From Methanosarcina siciliae T4/M (lineage in GTDB: Archaea; Halobacteriota; Methanosarcinia; Methanosarcinales; Methanosarcinaceae): a stretch of 64,000 nucleotides of DNA. The stretch lies in contig NZ_CP009506.1 of NCBI RefSeq assembly GCF_000970085.1, positions 1,798,001 through 1,862,000 on the forward strand, in the 5' to 3' direction. Both the position numbers and the translations under genes were made by a program. Positions within the stretch are counted from its first letter, which is position 1. Every line of letters begins with the position of its first letter. The notes beneath the pieces were generated by a model. The model made no database searches, was not told the origin of the DNA, and saw only the letters and a program-made list of their open reading frames with translations. Of this stretch, positions 44,034 through 53,528 are shown piece after piece.

Positions 44034-44508
44034 TGATAACCAGCAAACGGTGACAATACTGAATTGTGACAATACTAATACTGATTTTTATATTTAGAAA
44101 CTGCTACTGAAAACTGATAAACAGTAAGTTCTACAACGATAAGCTCGTACAATGAACTCTAATCAGTAAGCTTGATTTCAGGGCAAATTTCAGGGTAAAT
44201 TACTGGTCAGCATACTATAACAAAGCTCTGATCCGTAAGTACCGAATCTACAGTAAGTATATTAAAAGTCTTTTTAATGTTCTTTACCGACCGCTTATAT
44301 ACTGTACTTAAGACAAATATCTGACGCACAAAATATTCCTATCCATAAAAGCGAAACTGCACTTTTCCGACAGATAAAAGCATTCACTGCACGCCAATTA
44401 GTTTATTCAGTATTACTGTACTTAATTTAAGCTTTATTGTAACAGCGGAAAAACCAGTCCGGTGTTAGCTCTCCCGGACACATTAACTGGACTTTCCTGG
44501 CTGAGCCA

Positions 44509-44668
44509 CCCGAGTTGCAACACTCGAATTGCGCCTCGGGATCGCAGGAAATCGGAGATTTTCTGGGAGTTTTGTCCCGCTCGACGCAGGAGAGAGGTCT
44601 TTCTTTGGTCTCATTTCTCTTAAATTTCTGCTTCTTTTTCCTTTTGTGAAGGGCCGCCAGACAAGCTG
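44509..44668 (+). repeat. Dispersed repeat, copy 1 (inverted partner near 63013-63286)
   Basis: CCTCGGGATCGCAGGAAATC then GGAGATTTTCTGGGAGTT (44534-44571), and 70 bases on CTTTTGTGAAGGGCCGCCAG (44641-44660). Both blocks recur in the same order on the opposite strand at 63 kb with a longer spacer. Confidence 0.7.
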
Positions 44669-44974
44669 GCTGAGGCGCTGATATTTACATATGAATTAAA
44701 AAACGGTTTTTGTGGTTAAGTATGGATTCTCCTGGTCAGGGGGAATTTATTCCAATGTATTTCGTCTCTTTATTGCAGTGCCTTTTCGGGGAGCTTTTTA
44801 TCTTGCTGACGGGCCGGTTCAGGCCCGGTGCGGCGCGCAGGGAAAGAAAAACAAAAGCTCCAGCACTTACCCTGAGTAGATACACTGATTACTCACCAAA
44901 CTGCAGAATTCACGAAAAAAGATGAAATAAAAAAGGAGTTATAGAATAAAAAGAAGCTGAAACAAAAAGAAGAA

Positions 44975-45664
44975 TTACCTTCTGAGGATCATGGACCTCA
45001 GGCGGTCGGCTGCGCTTGCGGACTTATCGGCAATGCCTCCTATCCTTTCAACAAGCCCCATAAGGTGACAGACGCCTGCCCCTCCGATCTCGCCTTCGTG
45101 TTCGAAGATCTTTTTTAAGAGGGCTGTCTCAAGTACATCCACATCATGTTCCAGTTTTTCGACCTCCGGGACGATCTGCATAGTCTCTTTGATTTCTTCT
45201 TTGCTAAAAGATGTGGCAAGAAGCTTGTAAAGCTCACCTACTAGCTGGTCATACACCCTGGCGGTTTTCAGAGAGTTTGCCATGAGTTCCAGAAAGCCTT
45301 CCTTTATCTCATCAGGGAGGTCTTTGCAGGGCCGCAGGGTCATCCAGTAGGCTGAAGCCTGGGCAAAATCAGCTATGGAGTCCTGCTGCTTTAGGAAAGA
45401 AAGGAGATCTTTCTTGTTCACCGGCAGCCTGACGGAAGAGGGTATACTTGCCCTGATTTTCTGTTTGATTTTGTCGGCTTCATGCTCCAGGACATCGATT
45501 TCTTCGGTACGCTCATCAAGAAGGGCTTGATCTCCGTTGCAGTAAGCTTCCATTGCTTCAGCAAGTTTTTCGACGGCAAGCACCCCTTTTCTGGCGTGCA
45601 TTTCAAGGGGGACGAAGGGAGATTCTGCGACCACGTCAAGTACGGAACGGATGTAGTCTTTCAT
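44975..45664 (-). CDS. DUF47 PhoU-like phosphate transport regulator
   Basis: 229 residues, all helical, of the DUF47/PhoU-like family. The pattern EIDVLEHEADKIKQKIR and VEKLEHDVDVLETALLKKIF (with E-x-E-x-D/HEAD-type metal positions) recurs in the two three-helix halves, and KKDLLSFLKQQDSIADFAQ is typical. These proteins control or assemble Pit-type phosphate permeases. It overlaps the pit gene by ATGA, confirming the partnership. Complete. Confidence 0.9.
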   Translation of the reverse strand: MKDYIRSVLDVVAESPFVPLEMHARKGVLAVEKLAEAMEAYCNGDQALLDERTEEIDVLEHEADKIKQKIRASIPSSVRLPVNKKDLLSFLKQQDSIADFAQASAYWMTLRPCKDLPDEIKEGFLELMANSLKTARVYDQLVGELYKLLATSFSKEEIKETMQIVPEVEKLEHDVDVLETALLKKIFEHEGEIGGAGVCHLMGLVERIGGIADKSASAADRLRSMILRR

Positions 45665-46689
45665 AAAAAGATCACCTCGAGCCCTACAAAGATTATTGCC
45701 GATGTAAGGGCAGCTATGGGGACTGTTGCTATCCAGGAAGAAATAATCTTCCAGATTACGCCCAGGTCAACGGCTGCAAGCCCTCCTGCTAGCCCCACCC
45801 CAATTACCGAACCTACAAGGGTGTGCGTGGTTGAAATAGGGAGAGAGCTGTAACTGTGGAGCAGAACAACAGACGCGGTTGCAAACTGTGCGGAAAAGCC
45901 ACGTGTTGGGGTGAGTTCCGTGATCTTTGACCCTATGGTTTCGACCACCTTATAGCCCCAGGTTGCCATGCCTATTACCATGCCGAGGCCCCCCATTACA
46001 AGCACCCAGATCGGGATTTCGGTTCCTGTTACTCCCATCACATTAAGTGCGGCTGAGAGAGGACCTACAGCGTTTGCGACATCATTTGACCCGTGCGCAA
46101 ATGCAATATAACAGGCAGTTATGAGCTGTAAGAATATGAATTTTTTCTCAACGCCAGGCAAGTCCGATGCTCTGTGCAGGTAAAGGCTCCTTATTACAGA
46201 GAATATCAGAAACGCAAGAACAGCTCCAAGAACCGGTGATATAAACCAGCTGGCAATGATTTTCAGAAGGACTAACCAGTGAATGTCAGAAAAAGAGATA
46301 ATTCCTTTAAAGGATGCTATCAACCCGAAGCCAAGCACCGAGCCGACGATTGAATGGCTGGTTGAGACGGGGAGGTTGTAAAAGGTTGCAAGCGTGACCC
46401 AGAAACTTGCGGCAAGAATTGCAGCCAGCATCCCCAGCACCACGATATCCGGGTGAATGCTGCTGATCATATCAATGGGGACGATCCCCTTTGCAATTGT
46501 TGAGGTTACCCGTTTTCCGAAGAACACGGCACCCAGAAATTCGAACACGGCGGCAATTATAATGACCTGCTTGATTGTAAGGGCCCCCGTTCCTACTGAA
46601 GTCCCCATAGCATTTGCGAGGTCGTTTGCCCCTATGTTCCAGGCCATGTATAAGCCTGCGAGGATAATTGCTATGACAAGTAAATCCAT
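45661..46689 (-). CDS. pit: Inorganic phosphate transporter (Pit family)
   Basis: 342 residues with about ten hydrophobic helices. The inverted-repeat signatures are ANDLANAMGTSVGTGAL near residue 20-36 and AHGSNDVANAVGPLSAALNV in the second half, plus LPVSTSHSIVGSVLGFGL and LPISTTHTLVGSVIGVGLAG, the paired PHO4 family motifs. It imports phosphate (or metal-phosphate) with cations. It is first gene of a two-gene minus-strand operon with the DUF47 regulator. Confidence 0.92.
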   Translation of the reverse strand: MDLLVIAIILAGLYMAWNIGANDLANAMGTSVGTGALTIKQVIIIAAVFEFLGAVFFGKRVTSTIAKGIVPIDMISSIHPDIVVLGMLAAILAASFWVTLATFYNLPVSTSHSIVGSVLGFGLIASFKGIISFSDIHWLVLLKIIASWFISPVLGAVLAFLIFSVIRSLYLHRASDLPGVEKKFIFLQLITACYIAFAHGSNDVANAVGPLSAALNVMGVTGTEIPIWVLVMGGLGMVIGMATWGYKVVETIGSKITELTPTRGFSAQFATASVVLLHSYSSLPISTTHTLVGSVIGVGLAGGLAAVDLGVIWKIISSWIATVPIAALTSAIIFVGLEVIFL

Positions 46690-47483
46690 TTTTTTTCCTT
46701 ACTCCGAGATTTTAAACTCCAAAACTGTTATAATTGTGAGAAATTCTTGATTTCTTCAATTTCATGCTTGATTTACGGAGTCTCAACGTGTTCTCCTAAA
46801 TCCATGTTTCATCAATGTCTCTTATGGTATTCCAGACAATTTCATTATATTTTATGTTTTCCATATATTTTAGGCCGCTCTATATAATCTATAGATCTAT
46901 ATATGTCTATTTTCAATATATTCTTACTTCTCTATTCGATTATGAAAAATCCCTCAATAATTTGTCTGACCGTCAATGAGCCTGTTTACAATATCAGCGC
47001 TTGAGTTCGATATAAGGAACCACCACCCCCAGGTATACATTTCATTTTTACAGGAAGTGTATTGTGGAGTGGAACGATGTAAGGCAAGGAAAACTCTCAG
47101 ATTTGAAATGCAAAGAATAAGAACCTATATTACATGGTTTGAAACAAAATGGAGCATTGCAAGAAATATTGTAAATCAATTTCTAAGAAATCGGAACTAT
47201 ATCCTGATTAAAGAATTGAGATAATTCAAAAGTTACCTGTAAAATGGGCGACTTCACGAGTTTTAATCATATAAGGAGAATTTTAATTATATAACGAGGA
47301 TTTTTAAATATATAATTGGTACTTTTAATTATGAGCCCTTAATACCTGAATACGAGTCCTGACCATTCTCTGCACGCAGATATTATTAATCATATTCATC
47401 GAATAATATATAATAAACCGCGTGAGATTACAAAAAGTCAATATCTATTCAGCCGTAAACAGGAGAAAATGGAGATTAAAGAA
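46690..47483. other. Intergenic region between pit and the NifX-like gene
   Basis: About 790 bases, AT-rich, including the 31-base repeat at 47331-47361. An 82-codon frame at 46976-47224 has no ribosome site. AGGAG before 47469 belongs to the NifX-like gene. Confidence 0.4.
47331..47361 (+). repeat. 31-base dispersed repeat, copy 1
   Basis: ATGAGCCCTTAATACCTGAA then TACGAGTCCTG. It resembles 60917-60947 (24 of 31 bases). It lies about 105-120 bases upstream of the NifX-like gene; copy 2 lies about 170 bases upstream of thiM. Confidence 0.55.
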
Positions 47484-47810
47484 ATGAAAGTCGCTGTTAT
47501 TTCAACTGACGGTAAGGTTATCAATCAGCATTTTGGAAAAGCCTCTTGTTTTTACATATTTGAAGTAGGCGGGGGCAAAATCCGACTTCTGGAAGTAAGA
47601 GAGTGCACACCTCTGTGCGGCTCGGTGGATTACGGGAACCCGGAGGAGATTTTGAATAAAACAATTTCCGTGGTTTCGGACTGCAAGGCTTTACTTTGCG
47701 CCAGAATCGGGAGCAGGCCGCAGGAAGAATTAAGGAAAAAGGGGATTGAACCAATAGAAGCTCCATATTTAATTGATGAAGCTTTAAACAATCTCTCTAT
47801 CGAGGAATAA
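47484..47810 (+). CDS. NifX/NifB-type dinitrogenase iron-molybdenum cofactor domain protein
   Basis: 108 residues from ATG 47484 (the in-frame ATG at 47469 is an alternative; AGGAG is very close to it and GGAG sits 10 bases before 47484). The sequence KVAVISTDGKVINQHFGKAS (the Nitro_FeMo-Co N-terminus with QHFG), FYIFEVGGGKIRLLEVREC, and DCKALLCARIGSRPQEEL is that of the NifX/NafY/VnfX cofactor-binding family. Small stand-alone members bind iron-sulphur clusters or NifB-co. It is not next to nif genes here, so its partner is uncertain. Confidence 0.85.
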   Translation: MKVAVISTDGKVINQHFGKASCFYIFEVGGGKIRLLEVRECTPLCGSVDYGNPEEILNKTISVVSDCKALLCARIGSRPQEELRKKGIEPIEAPYLIDEALNNLSIEE

Positions 47811-47999
47811 ACAGAGAGGGACGAATTTTCTAGTTTTGATGCACACTTTATTTTGTGTGAGATCTTCAGCATACCCGGTTCCGAGAGGTTTCATATAAAA
47901 GAGTTATTTCGATTCCCCTAAATCAGAGTTTTTTTTATTACTTCACATTTTAATCGTCATCTACTTATATGAAAAAACATCTACTTACATGCAGGTATC

Positions 48000-48015
48000 T
48001 ACCTGCATATAGGTA
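48000..48015. promoter_or_regulatory. TetR operator candidate 1
   Basis: TACCTGCATATAGGTA, an inverted repeat TACCT-n6-AGGTA. It lies in a cluster of CTAC(T/C)T half sites; a 9-bp arm palindrome ATGCAGGTA-TC-TACCTGCAT (47989-48008) overlaps it. It is 28 bases before the small frame at 48044. Confidence 0.6.
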
Positions 48016-48043
48016 GGAATGTTGTATGAGAATCAATTAGAGT

Positions 48044-48241
48044 ATGGAAATTTTGTATAAATTCGGGAAGCAATTAATTGAGCAGTACACATCTCTCATC
48101 ACGTATCAAAGAAAAAGCCTTGGAAATAGTTACGATTTATGTGGGATAACACCAGTGGATTCGATAGAAGAAGACAGTGAAACTGAATATGATATGTCTA
48201 CACATTCATTAAATTGTCCCGGTAGTGTAACAAATGTATAG
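48044..48241 (+). CDS. Possible 65-residue protein in the TetR regulon
   Basis: Reads MEILYKFGKQLIEQYTS and ends SLNCPGSVTNV, with an acidic middle (DSIEEDSETEYD). No family recognised. Support comes only from its place just after an operator-like TATA sequence: a transcript starting about 25 bases after the palindrome would begin close to the ATG. Confidence 0.3.
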   Translation: MEILYKFGKQLIEQYTSLITYQRKSLGNSYDLCGITPVDSIEEDSETEYDMSTHSLNCPGSVTNV

Positions 48242-48488
48242 ATTCGTGTCCACCGGAGCTCTGAACATGCCTTTATCAATGAACAGGGGAAAGTGTATCT
48301 TTCAACTCACTCCCGATAGGAATATTAGCAATACTGCATTGATTAGCAATAATGCATTGTGGGACTGTAAGCAACTTGGTATCTAATGCATATGAAATGC
48401 GAGGTGTTTTTTGTTCAGACCGACCCAGAAACTAAGTTTTATATGATTGACTATTAATCAAGCACTTATAAGAAACATGTGTATTTAT

Positions 48489-49067
48489 ATGACAGAAATA
48501 AGCCAGACCAATCAACAAATACGTCGTTACGCAAGAGATTTTTTACAATGTCAGGGTTATAACGGGTTTAGTTATAAGGATATTTCCCGGAAGCTGGGGA
48601 TAAAAAACGCTTCAATACATCATTACTATCCTAAAAAAGAAGATCTGGTTGCTTCCTTGCTTGAAGAGAGCAGAAAGAATTTAGCTGAGAAGATTACCCA
48701 AATAGTGGAATCCGGAGGGTCTGCTCGCGAGCAGCTTCAATACTATCTCGATTATGCATTGAAGGAGTTTGATGAAGGTAAAAGTATCTGCCCTCCTGGC
48801 TCAGTGATCCTTGATTTTGAAGAACTTCCAGAGGAAGTTAAAAAGCAAAATCTGCTGTTACTGCACTATATACTGGATTGGATATCCGACGTTCTCAGAA
48901 CCGGCCTGGAAAAGGGGGAATTCAATTTTTCAGACCCCGTCGAAGCACGCGCGGAATTGGTAGTCGAAACGTTGATGGGTGCCAGACTGTTATCCAGCAT
49001 CCAGGGCAGAAAAACACTTGTCAGATCTATTTCCTTAATCAAATCTGACCTTGGGTGGAAGGATTGA
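48489..49067 (+). CDS. TetR family transcriptional regulator
   Basis: 192 residues from ATG 48489; ATGs at 48477 and 48447 are in frame, but the TATA box at 48437-48446 would start the transcript near 48470, ruling out the longest form. The N-terminal helix-turn-helix is FSYKDISRKLGIKNASIHHY, then YPKKEDLVASLLEESRKNL, and the C-terminal ligand domain has a CPPGSVI segment like those of TetR/AcrR proteins. It likely represses its own region and the DUF1638 genes through the TACCT-n6-AGGTA sites. The inducer is unknown. Confidence 0.88.
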   Translation: MTEISQTNQQIRRYARDFLQCQGYNGFSYKDISRKLGIKNASIHHYYPKKEDLVASLLEESRKNLAEKITQIVESGGSAREQLQYYLDYALKEFDEGKSICPPGSVILDFEELPEEVKKQNLLLLHYILDWISDVLRTGLEKGEFNFSDPVEARAELVVETLMGARLLSSIQGRKTLVRSISLIKSDLGWKD

Positions 49068-49089
49068 TTTTTTTTTCCAATCCCGAACT

Positions 49090-49105
49090 TACCTATATAT
49101 AGGTA
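49090..49105. promoter_or_regulatory. TetR operator candidate 2 overlapping the TATA box
   Basis: TACCTATATATAGGTA is a perfect 16-base palindrome, and its core CTATATATAG is itself a TATA box for the DUF1638 genes. Binding here would block TBP. It shares TACCT-n6-AGGTA with the site at 48000-48015. Confidence 0.7.
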
Positions 49106-49184
49106 GACAGGTTCTAATTATCAAATCAATTTTACTCAAAAGAATTGAAACTAACAGGATACATAAATTTGGAGGAGATTTGTA

Positions 49185-49985
49185 ATGTCCGTTTTGAGTA
49201 TATTGGGCTGTAAAATTCTTCAAGATGAAATTATCTGGCTTATTGCAAACGATTCGCAAATAAAGAGAACTTTAATTGTAGCAAATGGGAATATCTCCGA
49301 ATTTACAGGAAAACTGGATGAACAGCACATCCCTTATGACATTATTCCGTTCGAAAAGCTACCAAAGGCGCTTAATAATGTCGATAGGGACGAACTCACT
49401 GTTGTAGTCAACCTTATGGAACTCGGACTTCATGCAGCGCCAAAAATATTGAAATCCGAAGTCTATCAAAATATCAGGGAAATGATACCATTCTCCAATG
49501 GGCTACTCATTTTTTACGGTCTTTGTGGTAACGTTCTGGGCGATGTGGAGGAAGACTTCTGCCTGGAAAAAGATGGTTGTACTGTGCGGATACTGAGGGA
49601 CGATGAAAGAGTTGTAGATGACTGCATAGGAGCAACGGTAGGTGGTGGTGCAAACTACCTTAAATTGCTTAAAACCCATAGTAAAGAGCCTGCTTTCTTT
49701 TTTACACCTATGTATGCCAGTTCATGGAAAGAACTTTTGAACATCAATAAACTTCATTCTAATCCTGAAAAAGCGTTGAAAATGGCAAAAATGGTCAATG
49801 ACCTGGCAGGATATTCAAGAGTTGCAAAAGTCAATACAGGTCTGACATATGTAAAGGACATCGATGCAAAGATCGAAGAATATGCTAAATTGTTCGGATA
49901 CAGCACATTTGAGATCAGCGGTAATCAGGAAATATTCGAGAAATGTTATCTTTCAATAAAGGATGAAATCTGTGATAACTGTTAA
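49185..49985 (+). CDS. DUF1638 family protein 1
   Basis: 266 residues beginning MSVLSILGCKILQDEIIWLI, with LIFYGLCGNVLGDVEED, CTVRILRDDERVVDDCIGAT and AFFFTPMYASSWKELL, the Cys/Asp-rich pattern of DUF1638. These proteins often accompany methylated-substrate or corrinoid genes in Methanosarcina; the activity is not established. GGAGGAG lies 7 bases before the start. Cys at 9, 118, 126 and near the C-terminus could bind metal. It is first gene of a two-gene unit under the TetR palindrome. Confidence 0.8.
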   Translation: MSVLSILGCKILQDEIIWLIANDSQIKRTLIVANGNISEFTGKLDEQHIPYDIIPFEKLPKALNNVDRDELTVVVNLMELGLHAAPKILKSEVYQNIREMIPFSNGLLIFYGLCGNVLGDVEEDFCLEKDGCTVRILRDDERVVDDCIGATVGGGANYLKLLKTHSKEPAFFFTPMYASSWKELLNINKLHSNPEKALKMAKMVNDLAGYSRVAKVNTGLTYVKDIDAKIEEYAKLFGYSTFEISGNQEIFEKCYLSIKDEICDNC

Positions 49986-49997
49986 TAATAGATAATT

Positions 49998-50912
49998 ATG
50001 CCGGTCTTAAGTATAGTTGCCTGTGAAATGCTTGAAGATGAATTAGTATATGTTCTCTCAAAAGACCCTGAAATTAAAAGGCTGTTTGTAGTAGAGAACA
50101 GAAACAGTTTCCGATTTGTAAAAAAACTTAAGTCTGAAAATCTTAAGCCTTTTATGTTTCCGTCTGACAGGTTGTATCCTGTTGTATCGGAAATCAATAG
50201 AGAGTCGCGCAGAGAGCCATTCAAAGAGCCGCTCAGAGAGCCACCCGATAATTTTACGAGGAAACTCTCAAATATTCCTTTCTGTAAGAAAATATACGAC
50301 TTTATACTCCGTAAAGAGAAGAAACAGGGATTAACTGTTGTTGTGAATCTTCTTAGAAGAGATTTACACTCGGATGTTGATCTTTTGCAATCCGAAGTAT
50401 ATCTGAACGCCAGAGAAATGTCAAAAATCTCGAATGGTATTCTTCTATTCTATGGAAAATGTGGCTTTAGTTCTGAAAAAATGCAAGCAGAATTGCAGCA
50501 ACTTGGTTGTCCTGTTTATTTTCTTAGGGATGAGGGGAGAAATATTGTTGATGACTGTATAAGCGTAGCTCTCGGAGGAAACGAGATTTACACAAAAACG
50601 ATGTTATCGGGAAATGGCAAAGGTGCCATGTATGCAACACCAATGGTGCTTTCCGACCTGAATGGAACTAATTACAAATCTTCTGAAGCTTATAAAAAGA
50701 TCAGCAAATATCTAATCTCTCCGATGTACAGTCTTCTTTTTAAGATTAATAATCAAGACTATAAAGATGTTAATTTTCATAGGAATGCTTCCGAATTTGC
50801 AAAAATATTTGACATGAAGATTATCAATGTTAATGGAACAATGAATGTAGCAATTAACTCTTACATGGAAGCTAAAACTGCTATCTGTAAAGATATAGAA
50901 AAACCATTTTAA
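49998..50912 (+). CDS. DUF1638 family protein 2
   Basis: 304 residues. It starts MPVLSIVACEMLEDELVYVL and repeats LLFYGKCGFSSEKM, CPVYFLRDEGRNIVDDCI and YATPMVLSDLNG, aligning with the first protein; an insertion of about 35 residues (REPFKEPLREPPDNF) lies near position 70. There is no clear ribosome site and only 12 bases after the previous stop, so translation probably depends on coupling. Paralogous pair from tandem duplication. Confidence 0.8.
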   Translation: MPVLSIVACEMLEDELVYVLSKDPEIKRLFVVENRNSFRFVKKLKSENLKPFMFPSDRLYPVVSEINRESRREPFKEPLREPPDNFTRKLSNIPFCKKIYDFILRKEKKQGLTVVVNLLRRDLHSDVDLLQSEVYLNAREMSKISNGILLFYGKCGFSSEKMQAELQQLGCPVYFLRDEGRNIVDDCISVALGGNEIYTKTMLSGNGKGAMYATPMVLSDLNGTNYKSSEAYKKISKYLISPMYSLLFKINNQDYKDVNFHRNASEFAKIFDMKIINVNGTMNVAINSYMEAKTAICKDIEKPF

Positions 50913-51823
50913 GATTAATAATATACAAGTTTGATGGGGAAATCGGAGTTTTAGAGAGAAAACACATTCAAGCTGATGGGCTGGTCTACATTGGAACGAA
51001 AGCCAATAATATTGAGGATCAGCTTTTGGATGTAATTGGAGCTCAAGTTTTCATTAAACCAATATGAAAACAAAAACGAGATAAGTAGGAAGGTTGCTGT
51101 TGAAAAAATGGTAGAGGTAAAGTATATTACATATAAAAATATTTTTAGATTAGAAGTTTGAACAAGTTTATCCTGCAAAAAAGCCGTTTTGCAATTTTTA
51201 GCTAAAGAAAAGCCATTTAACTTCTATATATACGTTGACAAGCATAAGAAGAACCAGACCTATCAAATGCCAGCCTCGATAGTATTTCATGTCTGGCTTA
51301 AGTTCCTTATCCCAATCATCTTCATTTCGTTTTATATATGTTCCTCCTTTGTTTTTTATTTTTCAGTCCTTGTCTTGCTGGGAGCTGTTTTGCAATAGGG
51401 TTTCAAAATGCCCGATTCTGCTTTTGTTTTCAAAATAGAGCAATTTATCAGCAGATATTTTATGACATTTGCCGCTGGTCTCACTATTACATCAGGATAT
51501 ATAAATATCAGCAGCATATAAATTTTTCGAAAAATGAACTGACTGATGCTGATATTATATTTATCTAATGTATGTAGTGTACATTGAAGTTAATTTCTTT
51601 AAGAATCTTAGGTAAATAAGTAGAAAAAAACTGATTGTTTTTATTTGCATTCAAGCCGACTGATCAGAGGATCGGAATAATAGGCCAAAAGCCACCCAAA
51701 CCTTCTTTGCTTTTAAATTATTTTAGTTTTAACTTAATTTGTCATTTAGAGATGTGACGCAATTTGAAAACTCCCTTAAAAAACGGACATGAAAGGATTA
51801 TAAGATAAGGGTTAATCGGTGGC
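50913..51823. other. Intergenic region with a possible gene relic
   Basis: About 910 bases. At 50930-51067 a frame reads FDGEIGVLERKHIQADGLVY through DVIGAQVFIKPI to a stop, with codon-like content but no start; it may be the end of a lost gene. The rest (including frames at 51189-51398 and 51338-51568) is unsupported. Confidence 0.35.
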
Positions 51824-52711
51824 CTAATTACTTGCTTTCTCTGTTTTGCTTTTTCTGTTAGACCGATACCAGTAATTTAGAGCATCCCGGTGAATTTCAA
51901 GTGCTGTTATGCTCATAACTATACTTACCACCAGCAAAAAGGGTGGGTCCAGGATGGCGTTTGAAACTAATCCTGCTATCAGGAAATAGGCATGAAATCC
52001 GAGAGGCACAAGAAAGACAAATGCAGCCTGAGACTGGGCCGAGACTTCCGGGCGCAATGCCAAAATCAATAGCAGAGCGCCTCCTAAGACTGCAGCGATA
52101 GTAGCGTAATGTATCAGTTCATTGGGAATGTTGGTGATGAGGTGGTTGGTAATAAGCACGCCCGTAGTGCCGCAGATTATAGCTCCTGCAGGAGATAACC
52201 GGCGTCCCCAGAAGCCAGGGAGCTTTGATAGCAATCGAAGGCTTGCTGAAAATGAGAACACAACCCAGAACCATGCCCAGAAGTTGTTGTAAGGAACACC
52301 GAAGTACTGATGATCAAAACCTTTTCCCCAATCCCACATGCCCAGGCGGATGGCTATTGCATCTATGGAAAGGTCGATGCTCAAGGCCATCAGGCCATCG
52401 AGCACCGGTCGTGCCCATTCCGGAAGATTGGTTTTATCGGAAAAAGAGCGGACGCTATAGATGATAGTTCCCCAGGCTACCCCAACGACCACAGGAACAG
52501 GCCCAAGCATTACAAGAAAGCGTCCGTATTCGTAGGCTTCAAGCTGTTGGATTGTAGCCCATTCCAGTAGCAAGCCGAAGAACACGCCGGCAAGAAGTTG
52601 CCAGACTACCCGGGAGCCTCGTTGCCATGCATTTTGCAGACAGGCCAGAAAGAGCACTAAAACCAGAATCTCAAAGGCGAGAAAGTATAGATTTAGCACG
52701 GGCATACGCAT
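51824..52711 (-). CDS. Carotenoid biosynthesis (CruF/DUF422-type) membrane protein
   Basis: 295 residues with about eight hydrophobic segments. It contains LLAGVFFGLLLEWATI, WARPVLDGLMALSIDLSIDA (acidic helix), RLGMWDWGKGFDHQYFGVPY and NNFWAWFWVV, the motif set of the DUF422/CruF carotenoid hydratase family. It would act on isoprenoid chains in the membrane. No other carotenoid gene lies nearby. The frame is complete; no ribosome site is clear before 52711 or 52705. Confidence 0.8.
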   Translation of the reverse strand: MRMPVLNLYFLAFEILVLVLFLACLQNAWQRGSRVVWQLLAGVFFGLLLEWATIQQLEAYEYGRFLVMLGPVPVVVGVAWGTIIYSVRSFSDKTNLPEWARPVLDGLMALSIDLSIDAIAIRLGMWDWGKGFDHQYFGVPYNNFWAWFWVVFSFSASLRLLSKLPGFWGRRLSPAGAIICGTTGVLITNHLITNIPNELIHYATIAAVLGGALLLILALRPEVSAQSQAAFVFLVPLGFHAYFLIAGLVSNAILDPPFLLVVSIVMSITALEIHRDALNYWYRSNRKSKTEKASN

Positions 52712-52883
52712 TAAATACTAAATTACAGTTTAAAAAACTTGCGAAAATGTTTGATAACGTAATTCCTCGTATATGATAATTACATTCTGGGCCGGTTGCA
52801 AGACTTAATCTTGCCACCAATAAAGTAAAAACAGTTAGTATCAGGAAAATTTGAACTAAAATAAGAAATTATAACAAAGTCAG

Positions 52884-52908
52884 TGCGAGGGATGGGATTC
52901 GAACCCAT
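52884..52908 (-). tRNA. tRNA 3' fragment (T-arm and acceptor only)
   Basis: The minus strand reads ATGGG-TTCGAAT-CCCAT (5-bp T-stem with a canonical TTCGAAT loop), then CCCTCGC-A as the 3' acceptor strand and discriminator. No matching GCGAGGG 5' strand or anticodon arm lies within several hundred bases, so this is not a complete tRNA. tRNA 3' halves are typical attachment-site remnants. Confidence 0.7.
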
Positions 52909-53317
52909 GAACAAAAACAGTCCAGTTAAAAAACGATAGAATCCTGAACCTTTTTCTCAGCCCATCAAACGTGAGCGATATGTAAATCTCTGACAATTTT
53001 CGTATTCGCCTTTGCAGTACTTCGATAGCACTTCGGCAGGTAACTTGCCTTTTTTTGGGGCAACTTCGCATGTATAGAATTCGGTATCGTAATCCGGATT
53101 CGCTGTAACGAGATACCTGCAATACATTCAACCCATCTCAAAGATATTACCATTTGAATTATCCGTACCCACATAAAACAATATCTCTGCCGGAGCTTCA
53201 GCGTTTAATGTACCGAATGGTTGTGTTTTAATGCTTTATATTTCTCAGAATTTTTTTGCGCTTAATAAATTAGCAGGAGAAACAGGCTAATTTTTACGTA
53301 TAATGGAACCATGGATA

Positions 53318-53364
53318 AATATATATTGTCAATGTCCGTACATTTGCACATGTTCATTCTGTAA
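53318..53364 (+). promoter_or_regulatory. Copied promoter and aborted start of the HTH gene
   Basis: AAATATATATTGTCAAT (53318-53334) is identical to 55435-55451. In both places ATGTT follows 15-16 bases later after a similar TAC-TTT-CA(C/T) stretch. Here the frame ends at once (MFIL-stop). It lies about 165 bases upstream of the ABC transporter and may drive it. Confidence 0.6.
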
Positions 53365-53528
53365 ATTAAAAGATAGTTTGCGCTTTTGAGCCATGGATGA
53401 AGCGGACTTCAAGCATTAATAGTGCTTCAGGGTTCCACAGAATAGATGATTGGGTTCTATCAACTTTAAAAAATGAGAAAAATGTAATAAAAATGTGATT
53501 TTAGAAACGCTCCAGGGAACTTGTTCTA

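Larger units (their letters stand above)
43947..44974. other. Intergenic region between ileS and the phosphate transporter genes
   Basis: About 1 kb. It holds the ileS promoter with a palindrome (43984-44033) and a dispersed repeat (44509-44668). A 71-codon frame at 44710-44925 has no feature to support it. Confidence 0.45.
47811..48488. other. Intergenic region around the TetR operators
   Basis: It includes the palindromic site at 48000-48015, a small frame at 48044-48241 and the TetR promoter TTTTATATGA at 48437-48446. Nothing else was recognised. Confidence 0.4.
52712..53528. other. Intergenic region with tRNA relic and copied promoter
   Basis: It holds a tRNA 3' fragment (52884-52908) and a promoter copied from the HTH gene (53318-53364). 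No protein gene is supported. Confidence 0.45.

Noticed and set aside
46976..47224. 82-codon frame upstream of the NifX-like gene
   Set aside because: No ribosome site or promoter placement, and composition gives no support.
50930..51067. Separate small gene after the DUF1638 pair
   Set aside because: No start codon or ribosome site; described only as a possible relic.
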